Of a stretch of DNA of 64,000 nucleotides, positions 35,694 through 47,734 are shown one piece after another. Source of the DNA: Congeria kusceri (lineage: Eukaryota; Mollusca; Bivalvia; Myida; Dreissenidae). The notes beneath the pieces were generated by a model. The model worked only from the letters and a program-made list of their open reading frames with translations, did no database searches and was not told the DNA's origin. Within the stretch, counting starts at the first letter, position 1. Every line of letters starts with the position of its first letter. The stretch spans positions 9,555,501 through 9,619,500 of the forward strand of contig CM051033.1 in assembly GCA_027627225.1 (NCBI GenBank). The letters are read 5' to 3'. Made by a program: the position numbers and the translations under genes.

Positions 35694-35770
35694 ACCTCTC
35701 TGGGATTCAAACCCGCACCGCTCGGTTATCAACCGATGCATTTCCTCTTTAATACACGGCCATTCCGACT
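35694..35770 (-). mobile_element. tRNA-derived SINE head
   Basis: On the minus strand AATGGCCGTGTATTAAAGAG (box A-like) is followed by an anticodon-like arm, TCGG-TTGATAA-CCGA, and GCGGGTTTGAATCCCAG (box B). The acceptor-stem ends do not pair, so this is a SINE or pseudo-tRNA. Confidence 0.55.
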
Positions 35771-37014
35771 GATGTTCAGTGTAGTCTTGCTTATATTATT
35801 TGTCATGCATTTTTTCATATCGCGAAAGGCTAATCAATACCCGTAAATATGTCGAAAAACTGCGACGAAAGTCAAATTCAAACACATTCTACCACCGTGA
35901 AATTATTCATGTGTTGACAATTCATAAACAACAGACTATACCTGTATCGATTAGTCTATGTTTTAACGGTTCTCTCTTGCATCATTATCGACAATAAATA
36001 GCCGACAATAAATAGAAGAAACGAATCAATCGCGTAAGATATGTAAATGTTTTAAAGAGCGCAATATACTAAGTGTAAGGTATATGTGTATGAGTACTAA
36101 CACACATTTTTACATAATCTATGCATACACGTGAAACGATTTTGATAGATCCATGAACCGTTTACTGCGAGTCCATATTTTGCGATATTGACATAATCGA
36201 TTATTGTATTAAATAGATTAAGGAATTACCAAGGAATGTTGCGTGCGCACAACGCCGGTTTAGGTGCATTGTAACATATTTTTGAAACGTACAAGAACGC
36301 ATGAAATAAATAGTATTTTATATTATTGCATGAATTCATTCATAGCAATAGAACATGCTCTACTCTAGAAAATATGTTTTCTATGTCAGCTCATAGAATG
36401 AAACACAATCTTAGACTGAAATCAATAACTGTCGTCTTCTTAATTATATCAGATCATGTAATACAACCCCAAATTTAATTCGTTTAGACTTTACACTAAC
36501 TGTCGGTTATAAACGCCATAATTTCAAGTCGTTTGCAACATTGTTCGCCATTTTTTTGTCAACGACGTATTTTCTTAAAAATTTGCACAAACATGTATCA
36601 ATGTATATTAAAACTAAAACAGTCTTTAAAAATACGGGTCACCGGCCTTGTTCCGGCAATATTGGGGTTAAAATACGGTACCTGTCGAAGCCCTTTTTTC
36701 AGTTTGTGTGACTAGAAATGTTCAATTATATAAAGCGTTCATATTCAAACAAGGACGGAGATTATTAAATTCAACTTGTTTAATGTATTGTTTGGCAATA
36801 TACAAGTGCCGTTTAATGATAAAACGTGCTTTATCTATAGTTACCATTTAAAAAAGACTTTTAATGTTTAATGAGAATAATTATGCATTTAATATGCCTT
36901 TGAAAACATCAATAAATAATGAATTATACGAATATCTTTTGTTCAAAACGACATATTTTGTTAAACAATTCTAAATACTTGTGTCACTGTATACTGAAAC
37001 TAAATGAAAACAAA
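35771..37014. other. Non-genic stretch
   Basis: No supported gene. Frames at 35800-35997 and 36533-36715 are short and unsupported. Confidence 0.35.
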
Positions 37015-37795
37015 AATTGATCGGACACGTAATTTTGTGGTCAGACGCACGTAAGGACGCACGCATGGGCCGACAGGTGAACACTAGGCGGAGCTATGAT
37101 TTAAAAAAGGGCACTTAAAAAAATTAAGGGATAAATATTTTAATGTAAATTGAAAGTAATATGCATTACAAATATAAAAGCCTAGTCATTGTACACTTAA
37201 CAGCTTTGGTAAAGGACCAGCATGATATGTGACATATTAAATATCAAGGGTCTAAGTCTGTAATTTAAGACAGGAAGATTGTTAAACATTAACACCTATA
37301 TAAGTACATTTTATATAGCTCAGCGGCTAGGCAATCTGTTAGTCCAGGGCCATCATGTGAACAATTGTGGTGAAAACAGAATTTTACGTACCAAACATCA
37401 AAAGTCCAGGCCTTGTCGTTTCATAGAAAGTTTGCAACGACTTTTCATAAAATAGTCTATAAAAACGATCCCCGTGGCATGGCTATGTTGGGTAACGAAC
37501 CAAATACGAAAGGCGATGATGCGTACTAAATATCAAGTAACGAGGCCTTGTGGTTTTAGACAAGAACACGTTTGAAGTTGTATTTACAAAACTGATTCAG
37601 CTCACACTTACCCAAGTATTCATTGGGCCAGAACCCAATAAAAACAATCAAATAGGACACATTCACGGATGATTTATTTGTAATTTGGTTGAAGTTTGCC
37701 TTGTGGTTTATGTAAACGGATGCACCGACGCACGCACACACACACGACAGACGAAACACCATCGCATAAGTTTGTGTTCCGTATAGCAAACACGG
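37015..37795. repeat. Diverged relatives of the 58.6-kb satellite-bearing element
   Basis: 37380-37550 contains ACCAAACATCAAAAGTCC, AGGCCTTGTCGTTTCATAG, TAGTCTATAAAAACGAT and CCCCGTGGCATGGC. These line up in order with the repeating unit at 58.6-60.7 kb. Two terminus-like segments, GGACGCACGCATGGGCCGAC (about 37053) and CACGACAGACGAAACACCAT (about 37742), resemble the ACGCACGGATGACAGGCGAT end of that element. Confidence 0.5.
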
Positions 37796-38470
37796 GTTAC
37801 GTTTTGCAACATATGTATACTAGCAAATCGTCCGTATAAGTTAAGTCTTTGACAAATGAAAACAAAATCTTTGCAATCTGATGCAGTAAATCAATATAAT
37901 ATAAATTAGTTAATATCTCTAAATAAAACAACGTTCAATTTTCAAGCTAATAGAAGGCTCGATTTCAATTCATTGAATCATGTCCTCGAGAATGTAAAAA
38001 CGATTTAATAGATTTTGAAAATGCGTAACATAGCATTAGTGTTATTTTTATCTAAAAAACATGATAGTTTGGAAAATATGTCATTTCTTGAACCTTTGAC
38101 AAACACAAATGTAACGTGACACGTGTTTGTTTTGTTGAACTAATGTTGTGTGTGCGCATAATACAATTGTGCGGTCTTATTTGTAGTGTAATATTGCTAC
38201 TTGATCTTTGATCCTTAACCTGGCCTTCTATTGTCCTCTATTTAAGGTTATTACGAGCCGTATCGACTAACCAATGGTATGTAATATGGGCGTGTTCATG
38301 TGGCCTATTTTGTAGTAATAAAAGTAGCAGTCATTCCGTTTACCGTAGTTTGTTTGGTATTATAGTGGTTGTGAAAATACACAAGGACTGTCAGTAAAGG
38401 TTTTGTTCGCAGTTCTTGTGCACTTAATGCCTAAACCACTTATGTATATTATAACATATGTTTGTAATTA

Positions 38471-38671
38471 TGCCCCCATTCGAAGAAGTGGGGGTATATT
38501 GCCTTGCACCTGTCCGTCAGGTCGGTCGGTCGGATGGTCGTTCTGTCCGGAGACAATTTCGTGTCCGCACGATATTTAGAGAACGCTTTGACCTACGATC
38601 ATTTAAGTTGGTATAATGGTTACTTGGGAGTAAAGGAAGACGCCCATTAATTTTGAGGTCAACAGGTCAAA
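38471..38671 (+). mobile_element. Head of a GCCCCC...GGGGG repeat element, copy 1
   Basis: ATGCCCCCATTCGAAGAAGT then GGGGGTATATTGCCTTGCAC gives a hairpin-like terminus, followed by repeated GGTCGGTCGG. It then has CGATATTTAGAGAACGCTTT, CCTACGATCATTTAAGTTGG and AACAGGTCAAAGGTCAAGG. A second copy of this head starts at 39994. From memory this head is widespread in molluscan genomes. Confidence 0.8.
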
Positions 38672-39990
38672 GGTCAAGGACACCGTTGCTAAAAATAGAA
38701 AAACGGTTTCCGCTCAATAACTTTGAGAACGCATCGATATATTTTAATGAAACCTCATACATAGATGCCTTATATTGAGACCTCGTTTGGGATCGCATAT
38801 GGGGTGGGTGTGGTTAAGGTCAAGGTCACCGTTACTAAAAATAGAAAAACGGTCTCCGCTCAATAAATTCAGAACGCATCGAGATATGTCAATGAAACTT
38901 CGTACATACATACCTTATATTGAGACCTCGCATGGAATTGCATATGGGATGGATGGGGTCAAGGTCAAGGTCTCACTGTTACTAAAAATAGAAAAAAACG
39001 GTCTCCGCTCAATAACTTGACAACACATCGAGATATTTTAATGAAACTTTATACATATATCTTATATCGAGACCTTGCTTGGGATTGCATATGGGGTGGA
39101 TGGGAGCAAGGTCGCCGTAATTAAAAATACAAAAACGGTTTCTCTTAATAACTTAAGAATCCGTAAAGATATTTTAATGAAACTTCATACGTAGATACCA
39201 TATATAAAGACCTCGCTTGGAATTGCATATCGGGTAGGTGGGGTCAAGATCAAGGGTACCCCATGACTTTAAATAGTAAAACGGTTTCTGCTCAATGACT
39301 TGAGAACGCATCGAGATGTTTCTATGAAACTTCATGCATATATACCTTATATCAAAGCCTTGCTTGAGATTGCATATGGGGTGGATGTGGTCAAGGTCAA
39401 AGTTACAAAAAATAGAAAATGGTTTCCGCTTAATAACTTGAGAACGCATCAAGATATTTTAATGAAACTACATACATAGATATCTTATATGGGATCGCAA
39501 ATGTGGTGGGTGTGGTCAAGGTCAAGGTCACCGTTACATATAATAGACATACGGTTTCCGCTCAATAACTTGACAAGCATTAAGATATTTTAATGAAACT
39601 TTATGCATAGATACCTTATATCGAGACCTCGCTTGGGATTGCATATGGGTAGTTGGGGTAAAGGTCACCGTTGCTCAAAATAGAAAAACGGTCTCCGCTC
39701 AATTACTTGAGAACGCATCGATATAGTTTAAAGAAACTTCATTAATAGATAACATATATCGAGACCTCGCTTGGGATTACATAAATATAGATATAGGGTG
39801 TGTGAGGTCAGGGTCTCCATTACTAAAAATAGAAAAATGGTTTCCGCTCAATAACTTTAGAATGCATCAAGATATTTGAATGAAACTTCATTCATTGATA
39901 CCTTGTATCTAGACCACGCTTGGGGTTGCATATGGGTTTGGCGAGATCAAGGTCAAGGTCAATACAAATACAAAAACGTTTTCTGCTCAA
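38672..39990 (+). repeat. ~144-bp tandem array, about 9-10 units
   Basis: Units start near GGTCAAGGTCACCGTTACTA (38672, 38819, 38963, then about every 140-150 bp to about 39945). Each also has AAACGGTTTCCGCTCAATAA, GATATTTTAATGAAACTTCA and GACCTCGCTTGGGATTGCAT. The array lies between two copies of the GCCCCC head, so it belongs to that element's body. Small open frames within it are artefacts. Confidence 0.92.
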
Positions 39991-39993
39991 TAA

Positions 39994-40560
39994 TTATGCC
40001 CCCCTTCGAAGAAGTGGGGGTATATTGCTTTGCACTGTCCGTCGGTCGGTCGGTCGGTCGGATGGTCGGTCGGTCTGTCCTTATACCATTTCGTTTCCGC
40101 ACGATATCTAGAGAACGCTTTGACCTACGATCATTTAAGTTGGTATGCTGGTTATTTGGGAGAAAATAAAGACGCCTATTGATTTTGAGGTCAACAGGTC
40201 AAAGGTCAAGGTCACAGGGTCTTGTAACATGAAATTCGTTTCCGCAAGATATATAGAGAACGCTTTGACCTACGATCATTTTAGTTGGTATGCTGGTTAC
40301 TTGGGAGGAAAGGAAGACGCCTATCAATTTTGAGGTCAACAGGTCAAAGGCCAAGGTGACAGAGGCTTGTAACATGAAAACCGTTTCCGCATGATATCTA
40401 GAACACGCTTTGACCTACGATCACCCAAGTTGGTATGCTGGCTACTTGGGAGGTAAAAAAGAAGAATATCAATTTTGAGGTCAACAGGTCGAAGGTCAAG
40501 GTCACAGTGGCTTGTAACATGAAAACTGTCTTTTCCGTATACCATTTTCTTTCCGCAGGA
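39994..40560 (+). mobile_element. GCCCCC...GGGGG repeat element, copy 2, with 145-bp units
   Basis: The head ATGCCCCCCTTCGAAGAAGT at 39997 is followed by (GGTC)n at about 40040-40075. Three units, marked GAGAACGCTTTGACCTACGA, then follow at 40111, 40256 and 40401 (145 bp period) with a partial fourth. Each unit has GATTTTGAGGTCAACAGGTC then AAAGGTCAAGGTCACAG. The sequence matches the segment after the first head (38471-38671), so the 144-bp array between them may be an expansion of, or insertion into, one long element. Confidence 0.88.
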
Positions 40561-40624
40561 TATCTAGAGATGATTTGGCCTATTTGATGTTTAAATCAAA
40601 CAGAAAACATGTATCCTAATATAA

Positions 40625-40740
40625 TAGACTGTAAAAATAAATCCATAATTATGCTCTATCTTTCTTTCAGCTTCATATGTACTTTCTAAAGCATCAACTT
40701 CAATTTCCTCCTCATGTGTTAATGTGCACATACAATATTG
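40625..40740 (-). other. Short minus-strand frame resembling the start of an RWD domain
   Basis: From an ATG at 40731 (minus) the frame runs 42 codons and contains HEEEIEVDALESTYEAE. RWD-domain proteins commonly begin with an acidic stretch followed by E-x-L-x-S-I-Y-E. The frame then runs into low-quality sequence with no consensus donor, so it may be a gene fragment or chance. Confidence 0.22.
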
Positions 40741-40938
40741 GAAAAATTAACATTTGAAAATATTCACGACTTGGCTGCAAGTCGGGGGGCATACATGTTT
40801 TACAATCTCTTGTTAAATGTTAAGTCAACAATCACAAATATGCTGACAGATAGTTTCTGTAACCGTGATTTATTTGAGACGAATTTAAGTGCCGATTGTA
40901 TGGGGCGATACATAGACTTAGAAGGCCAACTGGGTTAA
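40738..40938 (+). other. Open frame, unrecognised, possible gene fragment
   Basis: A 66-codon frame starting at TTG, with plausible amino-acid composition (FENIHDLAASRGAYMFYN and CNRDLFETNLSADCMGRY). An in-frame TAA at 40720 closes it upstream. I do not recognise it and found no donor or acceptor that would join it to another exon. Confidence 0.18.
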
Positions 40939-40940
40939 AT

Positions 40941-43618
40941 TACAAACCAAACAAATACATTAATATAAAAAGTGTGCATAAAATATAAAAGATAAACATA
41001 AACTGAACACAATATGTCTTTAAACGTATTCAAATAAATTGAAGTGCTGTGAACAATTTTAATGACGGTATGACTATGCATTATCAGCTGGAGATGTCAA
41101 GTTTAAGGCCTGGTGGCTTGGGACACGATATACATTTTTACATCAAAACTATTTATTACATTCATGTTTAAATGCTTTGGGGGGGGGGGCGAACTTACAT
41201 TTAATACATAAAGAATACCCCAGTAGGAAATTTAATAATAATTATATTTGGCTATGATACAATATAAGTTATGATGTTTTCAATGTTGCCCTCATTATCT
41301 CGTATCCCTATATATAGTTCCCACAAGACTCAGTGACACGAGTGTTTTGGTGTGCGAACAACGTATCTTTTTTCATTTGTGCTATTTGTGCATATTCTTG
41401 TGCGTATTTGTTTTGTTGGCTGTTTATTTTAGAAAATCATAATAAGTAATACGCGTGCATTGATTTGCTCATATTATTTTAGTTAAAAATTACCAAATAA
41501 ATACGTTTCAGATCGAGCTAAATTGACATACCTATACACCTTCAATGAATCATGTTTTGTTGATTTTGTCTTGTTTCATATGGAAGGCGGTTATAGGTTT
41601 ATTCATGGATTAACCGAATGTTAAAAAAATGATGACATAAAATAAGACCACTTGCATGAAAATTAATTTTAGCGCTGCATATAATAATGCATGTGATACA
41701 TGCATGTATTAAGTCAACATTCAACATCAACTGATGGGCGATTCCTTTCATGTTTTCCTCATATATGCATGACTTGCAATACGGATTTATTTGTTAACCA
41801 CGCATACCTGTGCACATGTAACCCTCCGGGGTTAAAATAATTCGTGATTTATTACAGTTACTTTTTATTGGCTCCGCACCGCATTACGAAATTTGGGGCT
41901 GGGTGACTTGACGATAATAACAATGTGAGCTGTACGCTTTCTTCAAACCGCGTTGTTCATCCAGCTGGCATTGTATTTTTCATTATTTACAACATTATAA
42001 ATACAGTTAAATGCCAATATAAATTGCATGTATATCTTACTCTTAATAATAATGTACTATTTTTGGAATAAAGAAACAAAATGTTGGTTTGTATTGTATT
42101 AATACGGTTTTATGTATTAATTGAAAACAAGTGCTTCATAACTAGCACACATATACAATGCTCAACAGTAGACCTACGTTAACGAAACAAACACTAATCT
42201 GACATGGCTTTTCACATTACCAGCTGAATGATGTAACGTTAAAACTTCTCTAACGAGTATTATGTTAGCAGCTTGTTAATAAGCTATTGCTGCTTGGGAT
42301 AAAATAAAATAAATTACTGAGACGACAAATACAACTTATAGCAAATTATCGTAGATTTACAATTGTGTAGTGTATATATTTAAAATACAAGATGTTGCTG
42401 GTAAAATGTGGACGGGAAATGAAAAGAAAATCCAGCTTGAATATGCATAATTCGCATTCGCGCTTGTTTCTGAGAATCAGTTTGTATTTTATAGTTAATG
42501 TACATATTAATCAACGTTCAACTAATCGATAGAATAGCAAAACGGTTACGAAAAAAAATATTATTGATTAATTGATTGTTGGAGTTCAAAGTCTGCGATC
42601 GCGATCAGTTTCGTAGCGAGATGAGTATGCGACTCAAGACGACTATCGGTCCATCGATTACTACACATAACTCATTTATATGATCTCATGACTCTGAGTT
42701 CACGCAGAGTCAAGATAAAGTTTACGTTACTCGTTTATCTTTGCACTTTTATTGTTTTATTTAGAAGTATGTATTCAAATTCACTTAACATTCTATTTTA
42801 AATCCCATCGTAAATAAACAATATCTGTTTTGTACAAGAAAGTCGATTTGTTTACATTATAATTGAATGCGTTTTGTAAACACACTGTAATAAGAGATAA
42901 GACGTTTAGCACTTCTGGTGAATTTCTCAGTTTAACTAAAATTTTGAGTCCCTAAAGTTGATTGCTATATTTCAACACATTGTTTGTTGTGTTTTGTTTC
43001 GGTTTAGTGGTCTGTAAGTTTATAAATTATATTGTGAAATGACGTATGTAAACCTTCAGAATTGGCTATATGAGATTTAATAAATTTGTATTGCTCGATT
43101 TTGTAAATGAAAATTGACCATTTGTTTTCTCTCTCAGATAATGTAGTCACCAAATAGTTGCCATTGATTATTGTTAATAAACTCTTTATAATGAAAAGAT
43201 GTATATACAAATTATAGTGTACCCCTTCGTTGGTATGCTTTAACGGCATAGCTTAAAGACATTTCACTATCTGCAACACAATTACCAGAGTCTGATAATG
43301 ATTCGTCAGATTTGTTATTTGATGTCGCCCATAATGCATTCATAGAGTGTCTTATATTTCACGTATTTATAATGGAACATTCATGGAATATACATTTCTA
43401 TGATCAGTCGTGAATTAAAATCGATATTATAATGAAACGAACAAATATCCGTACAAAACTATAATCAGAAAGATGGAGGACCATTCTTATATTATACTAG
43501 AAAATAATTAAAACAAATGTTGATAATTTCTAAAGTATCGTTCCTCTTATTATTGACTTACTTAAGGGAGTTGATTAACTTATACAAATTAATCCATTAA
43601 ACACGTGTTTAATTTCAG
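40941..43618. other. Non-genic stretch upstream of gene B
   Basis: Contains a G run at 41179-41188 and a TATATATAG at about 41310, but no exon with strong splice sites. The 5' UTR exon expected for gene B should lie somewhere here. I could not place it. Confidence 0.35.
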
Positions 43619-43630
43619 AAACTTACGACT

Positions 43631-45146
43631 ATGTCACTTTCGAAGTGCCGGGATACAATTCGATGCGTAGCCTTAACCTGGGCAGCGATAAAATGGTTAA
43701 AACAAAGGACTGCATCGTGTTGCTTGGGACAATGTTTGGTTGACAGGTTCTGTGACACCAGTTATGACGTGTACGTTCAGATAACGGTATCACCGCAAAT
43801 GCATGGTTTGTACAGCCATTGCAAAGACATGTTTGAACGTTTCTTCTACTATTTGCATTTGGAGGAGTTCGGGCACACAATACAATTTATCGAAGACACG
43901 CATCAGCCTCTTGCAGACACCGATAGGTGTGAACTAAATGAATACTTCGAAACGTGGTTTAAGCACTTTGGAAAACCGGACCTTTCCATGGAGAGGTTCA
44001 AAAGTGAGTTCCAATTTTATGTTTTCCCAATATATACCGTAATTATGATGTTTTTATCCAGGCATCGGTCACAATACTCATTTTATTGAGTGTACCTTTA
44101 CATTAAACCTCACCATATTCGTTGACATATGTGTTTTAGGTTTGACCTGGCACCTCATTAATATTTCGTTAAATTCCCGAACGAGTGCAAATTTAGATTG
44201 TAAATATCAATAACACTATGGTTAGTTTAAATTTTGGGATAATAAGAGGATTAACCATTTATTAAAAATAGGGGGAATCGTGATGCTCTGTTCATAAACA
44301 AGCGTTTTGCCTTAATAATTCTGGAACGAGTTCAGTTTGTGGAATGAAACTACATATGATACATTAGGGCGAAATTTTGCACGAGGGGTGGTTGTTTGTA
44401 AGTTCCAAATAAATAATATTGTTCGTCTTCTTCTTCTTTTTATTATTGCTTTTATTATTGTTTCAGGAATTATGATGTCCACATTTTTCGACCCAAGAGT
44501 TATTTCACTTCGAGAGCGGCGTGGTAAGTCCCTAATGTCTTACGCTTCTGGTCCATTAATTGAAAACGCATTTAAACGAATCAATTTCACATGTATTTAT
44601 GGTCTTATATTTAAAAAATTAATTCAACAGTTTTGTTGTGATTTTTTGTGGACTTACCTTTAGATCAGCGTCAAGCTATTTGTTTGTTTTATTTATTTTA
44701 AAGTGAATCATCGTCGAAATATTTTAAAACATCTCATTATAACTGCTTAATTGCTTCATTTTACATATCCCTCAACATCCCGCATGTCCTTTTTGGGTTG
44801 CTTTTAAGTTTTAGTAACACGAAGACGGATGAAAAGGTCAAGAGGGTGCCAGTCAGTTCCGCCAAGACATGCGCTCCCTGTGTTTGTTCTCGATAAAGAA
44901 GTCAGATACGGGGAAAATTTTGTTTACATGTTAGATAAAATTAATTCCAAATATGTATGCGTACAAATGTATCATAATTGGTCCAAAGTTTTTCATATAA
45001 CAACAATTGAAACAAACGCAATTATTTACTACCGCAAATGTTGCGCACTCATGAGGTGCAAATTTTTTTGCGCTGCTAGATGTTTCAATATTGGTAATAC
45101 TTCATTTGTTTTTCTGAAAATTTCACATGAATATTTTGTGTTTTAG
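43631..45146 (+). CDS. Gene B: three-exon paralogue of gene A, about 253 aa
   Basis: Coding exons 43631-44003, 44467-44523 and 44815-45146. Sites: acceptor AATTTCAG before 43619, donor GTGAGT at 44004, acceptor TTGTTTCAG before 44467, donor GTAAGT at 44524, acceptor AGTTTTAG before 44815. Both introns are phase 1 and the middle exon is 57 nt, exactly as in gene A. The ATG lies 12 nt after the acceptor (16 nt in gene A). Shared residues: W22, L32, C35, V37, D38 (same spacing as W8 to D24 in A); C64-K65; T83-I84-x2-I87-E88 at the same numbers; and C155-x3-P-P. A Leu-Arg in the middle exon lies 16 residues before that Cys in both. The protein looks helical and lacks a signal peptide. The last exon is open for about 85 more codons than in A, and that tail may be non-genuine: the other frame gives C-A-P-C and a TAA at 44894. 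Function unknown. Confidence 0.62.
44235..44305. mobile_element. Truncated relative of the 34.8-kb MITE, in gene B intron
   Basis: GGGATAATAAGAGGATTAAC, then CATTTATTAAAAATAGGGGG and AATCGTG, match the complement of the right half of 34836-35015 (GATAATGAGGGGACTAACC ... CATAGGGGGAATCGTG). The element lies in the intron between exons 43631-44003 and 44467-44523. Confidence 0.65.
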
Positions 45147-46164
45147 CGCAACGGTTGTCTTATTGAAAGCAAAATTATTTTTTTGGTCGAATAATCTTTA
45201 TTTGAATCAATATATATACAGAACAGGCATTTCACACATTACATATTACAAACATTACACATTACAAATACAAATAATAACAATTAAACGACCTAAATAG
45301 AAAAATGAGGAAGAAGGATAGCGAATATGTAGAAACAAGGTAGGCAGAATACAGGTACACACCAATACTTGTGACACTAGGCAATTTAAACGACAAACAT
45401 TTACGACACATAAATCATGCACAAAGATTTCAAGAAGGTCTTGTGAAATACGAGTATATATTATAGTTTATAGAGCATATGAACACATAGTGAAGATTTA
45501 CATCTGTAGAGGTACAAGCAAGCTTTTTATTTTAATTCAGTACAATTTATATATTTACACAATCAAGCTTGTAAAATGATTGAGGACATCCAGCGCTAGG
45601 GTATCATCTGCAAAACTGAAAGGAAAACAAAACATATACGCAAATGAAATGTTGTAAGACATTTTTGTCCCTATGTGGAGATATGATATTTTTATAACAG
45701 TAAGTCACGAAAAATCCCACTGATACACAAGTTGGGTATTGAGTAATCATTGCATCACATGCGACAAAATTAAACAAAATTATTACAATTTAACTACAGT
45801 TTCATAATACATTTATATGTTCATACTTCATATATAAAATGAACTATGTCTGCGAAAAGGGCCCTTCGGAGCAAAACAAAACAACATAAATTAATATATT
45901 ATAACTCTTTGCATATAATCAAAGTTAACATAAGGTACATATAATAACAACAAGTGTTAATGCAATCTGAGGATTGTTTTTTTATAAAGTATTATGTGTT
46001 TGTTTGGCTCTTTTCTTGTACACATTTTGACGTCGGAATTGCGATTCATTTGAATAATCACATGAACATGTACTTTTACAAGTCGGAAAAGCACAGATGA
46101 CTTGTGCACTGTCGACGGTCATTTGTTTTTACGTCAATACCTACTGTGGGTTTTCATTTTTCGG
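45147..46164. other. Non-genic stretch downstream of gene B
   Basis: AT-rich sequence. A short imperfect CACATTACAWATTACAAACA repeat lies at about 45233-45270. No clear AATAAA follows gene B closely. Confidence 0.4.
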
Positions 46165-47308
46165 CGTATATATCATTCACTCCCATAATGAAATAACTAT
46201 TTTGTTAAGCCTTACAGCACTATAAATAGCGATTGTACAAAGATCCCATGTATCCTAGTGCGTTCAACGCGGGAAGCATTAAACTGTAGACTACCGTTGT
46301 CGAAATGCCATTTTTAGAGTCTAAGCCAAGTTTGTTGAAAGTAAATTTCGCGTATAAATAATGTATTTATGAAGCAATTTATTAAATGAAAACTAGAACT
46401 TATCGTCAAATTACAAAATAAATATGTAACAATAAAGAAAATACGACATAAAGCTGATGGTTATCGATTTAAACACACCACTGTCAATCTAAGTATTTCC
46501 TTGAAATACCTTTTATAAAAGCGGTTAAAAATGTACGCAGTGGACAAGCTTTGAGGTAGTCAGACACCCGGGCAGACGGCTTGTATAAACTTAGACTATG
46601 CGTCTGTAACTGAATCGCAGAGGCGAGGCTTACAATATCTCCTTTCGACAAAAATAGCCTGGATTTATCAACAAAAGTGGCATAGAGTTCAGTATCTCCG
46701 GTTTAACACATTCCAGATCATTCTAAAAATAGCTCGCATTTACAGCCGGTGTATAGCTGCATCAATTAGCTTCAAAAGAATCACAAGCCGTCGGAATATT
46801 TCAATAAATGGGGAATTCATATTTATAAACTTACTTTGTATGTTAACTTGCATTTGAATTGCGGTTACGGTTTATTCAGAATTCTTTAGAATTGCACTTT
46901 TCTAGCAGCTTCTCCAGTAGATACTTTCAATAACAAAACTCGTCTGATACATTATAATGTTCATTAATTCAAGCAATTATTTTCTTACATTGTTAATTTG
47001 TTTAATTTTCCTGAAAAAGTTATATAATAATTATGTTTACGGAAATTATTCTGGTTATTTATTTACAACTGATGAAACATGGGGAGATATAACCGGTTTA
47101 TTCACACGGAACAAGTATTCTCAAATTTATTTGGGGGTCCGAAAAGTCATCCTATGGCGTCCGAAAAATCTTGGGTCCGAGAAGTCTCCTTATATATTGG
47201 GGTCCAAACAATCTGGGGTCCTCTTTTGTATTATGTTTCGAGTAAAATGATATCTGATATGATAATTTCAACGCCGATTGTCTTTTTTAAAGACATTTAT
47301 TTTTTTAA
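46165..47308. repeat. 1.2-kb dispersed segment, copy 2 (see 31490-32668)
   Basis: Same orientation and order of landmarks as 31490-32668, at a level I judge to be about 70-75% identity with indels. It ends with CAACGCCGATTGTCTTTTTT in both copies. The right part contains GGGTCCGAAAAGTC-type short repeats (GGGTCCGA, TGGCGTCCGAA, GGGTCCGAGAAG). Confidence 0.8.
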
Positions 47309-47486
47309 TTATTTTGGTTAATTTGTTTATATAAAATGTTGATTGTCCATTAATATTGTTTCTTATTATTATAAAGTTATTGCAACGATCAGCAAATTTA
47401 ATTACTTAAGTATAATAATTTAGGATATCTCTTCATCGTAGACATAGTCCTTTTATTGCTGCTCATGTATAATAACTTAACGCGGA

Positions 47487-47590
47487 TTAACGAATCTAAA
47501 GAAACAATTGCTAAAGAAATTTAACGAATCTAAACAGACAATTGCTAAAGAATTTAACGAATCTAAACAGACAATTGCTAAAGAAATTTG
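47487..47590. repeat. 34-bp repeat, 3 copies
   Basis: TTAACGAATCTAAACAGACA then ATTGCTAAAGAAAT at 47487, 47521 and 47554. The second unit is one base shorter. Confidence 0.93.
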
Positions 47591-47691
47591 TAAGACAAGA
47601 AGAACTTGTCCAGCACTTATTTTAAATATATAAATATAATGTACGGTAAATAAAATGCATCACATAACAATTTTAAATATACAGTACTTTG

Positions 47692-47734
47692 AGAATACTA
47701 GGTTAGTGTTGATTCAACACTTACCTGGTATTCT
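47692..47734. repeat. 43-bp near-perfect palindrome
   Basis: AGAATACTAGGTTAGTGTTG and its complement flank a single central base; 19 of 21 pairs match. It would extrude as a strong hairpin. It could be the tip of a MITE, but no second end was found. Confidence 0.8.

Noticed and set aside
35694..35770. True tRNA-Ile gene
   Set aside because: An anticodon-like arm and box B exist, but the acceptor stem does not pair and box A is degenerate.
44822..44896. Shifted frame of gene B's last exon giving C-A-P-C
   Set aside because: It needs a phase-2 intron, while exon 1 (124 open codons) and the paralogue both give phase 1. The in-frame reading also keeps the C-x3-P-P spacing. Kept only as a caveat.
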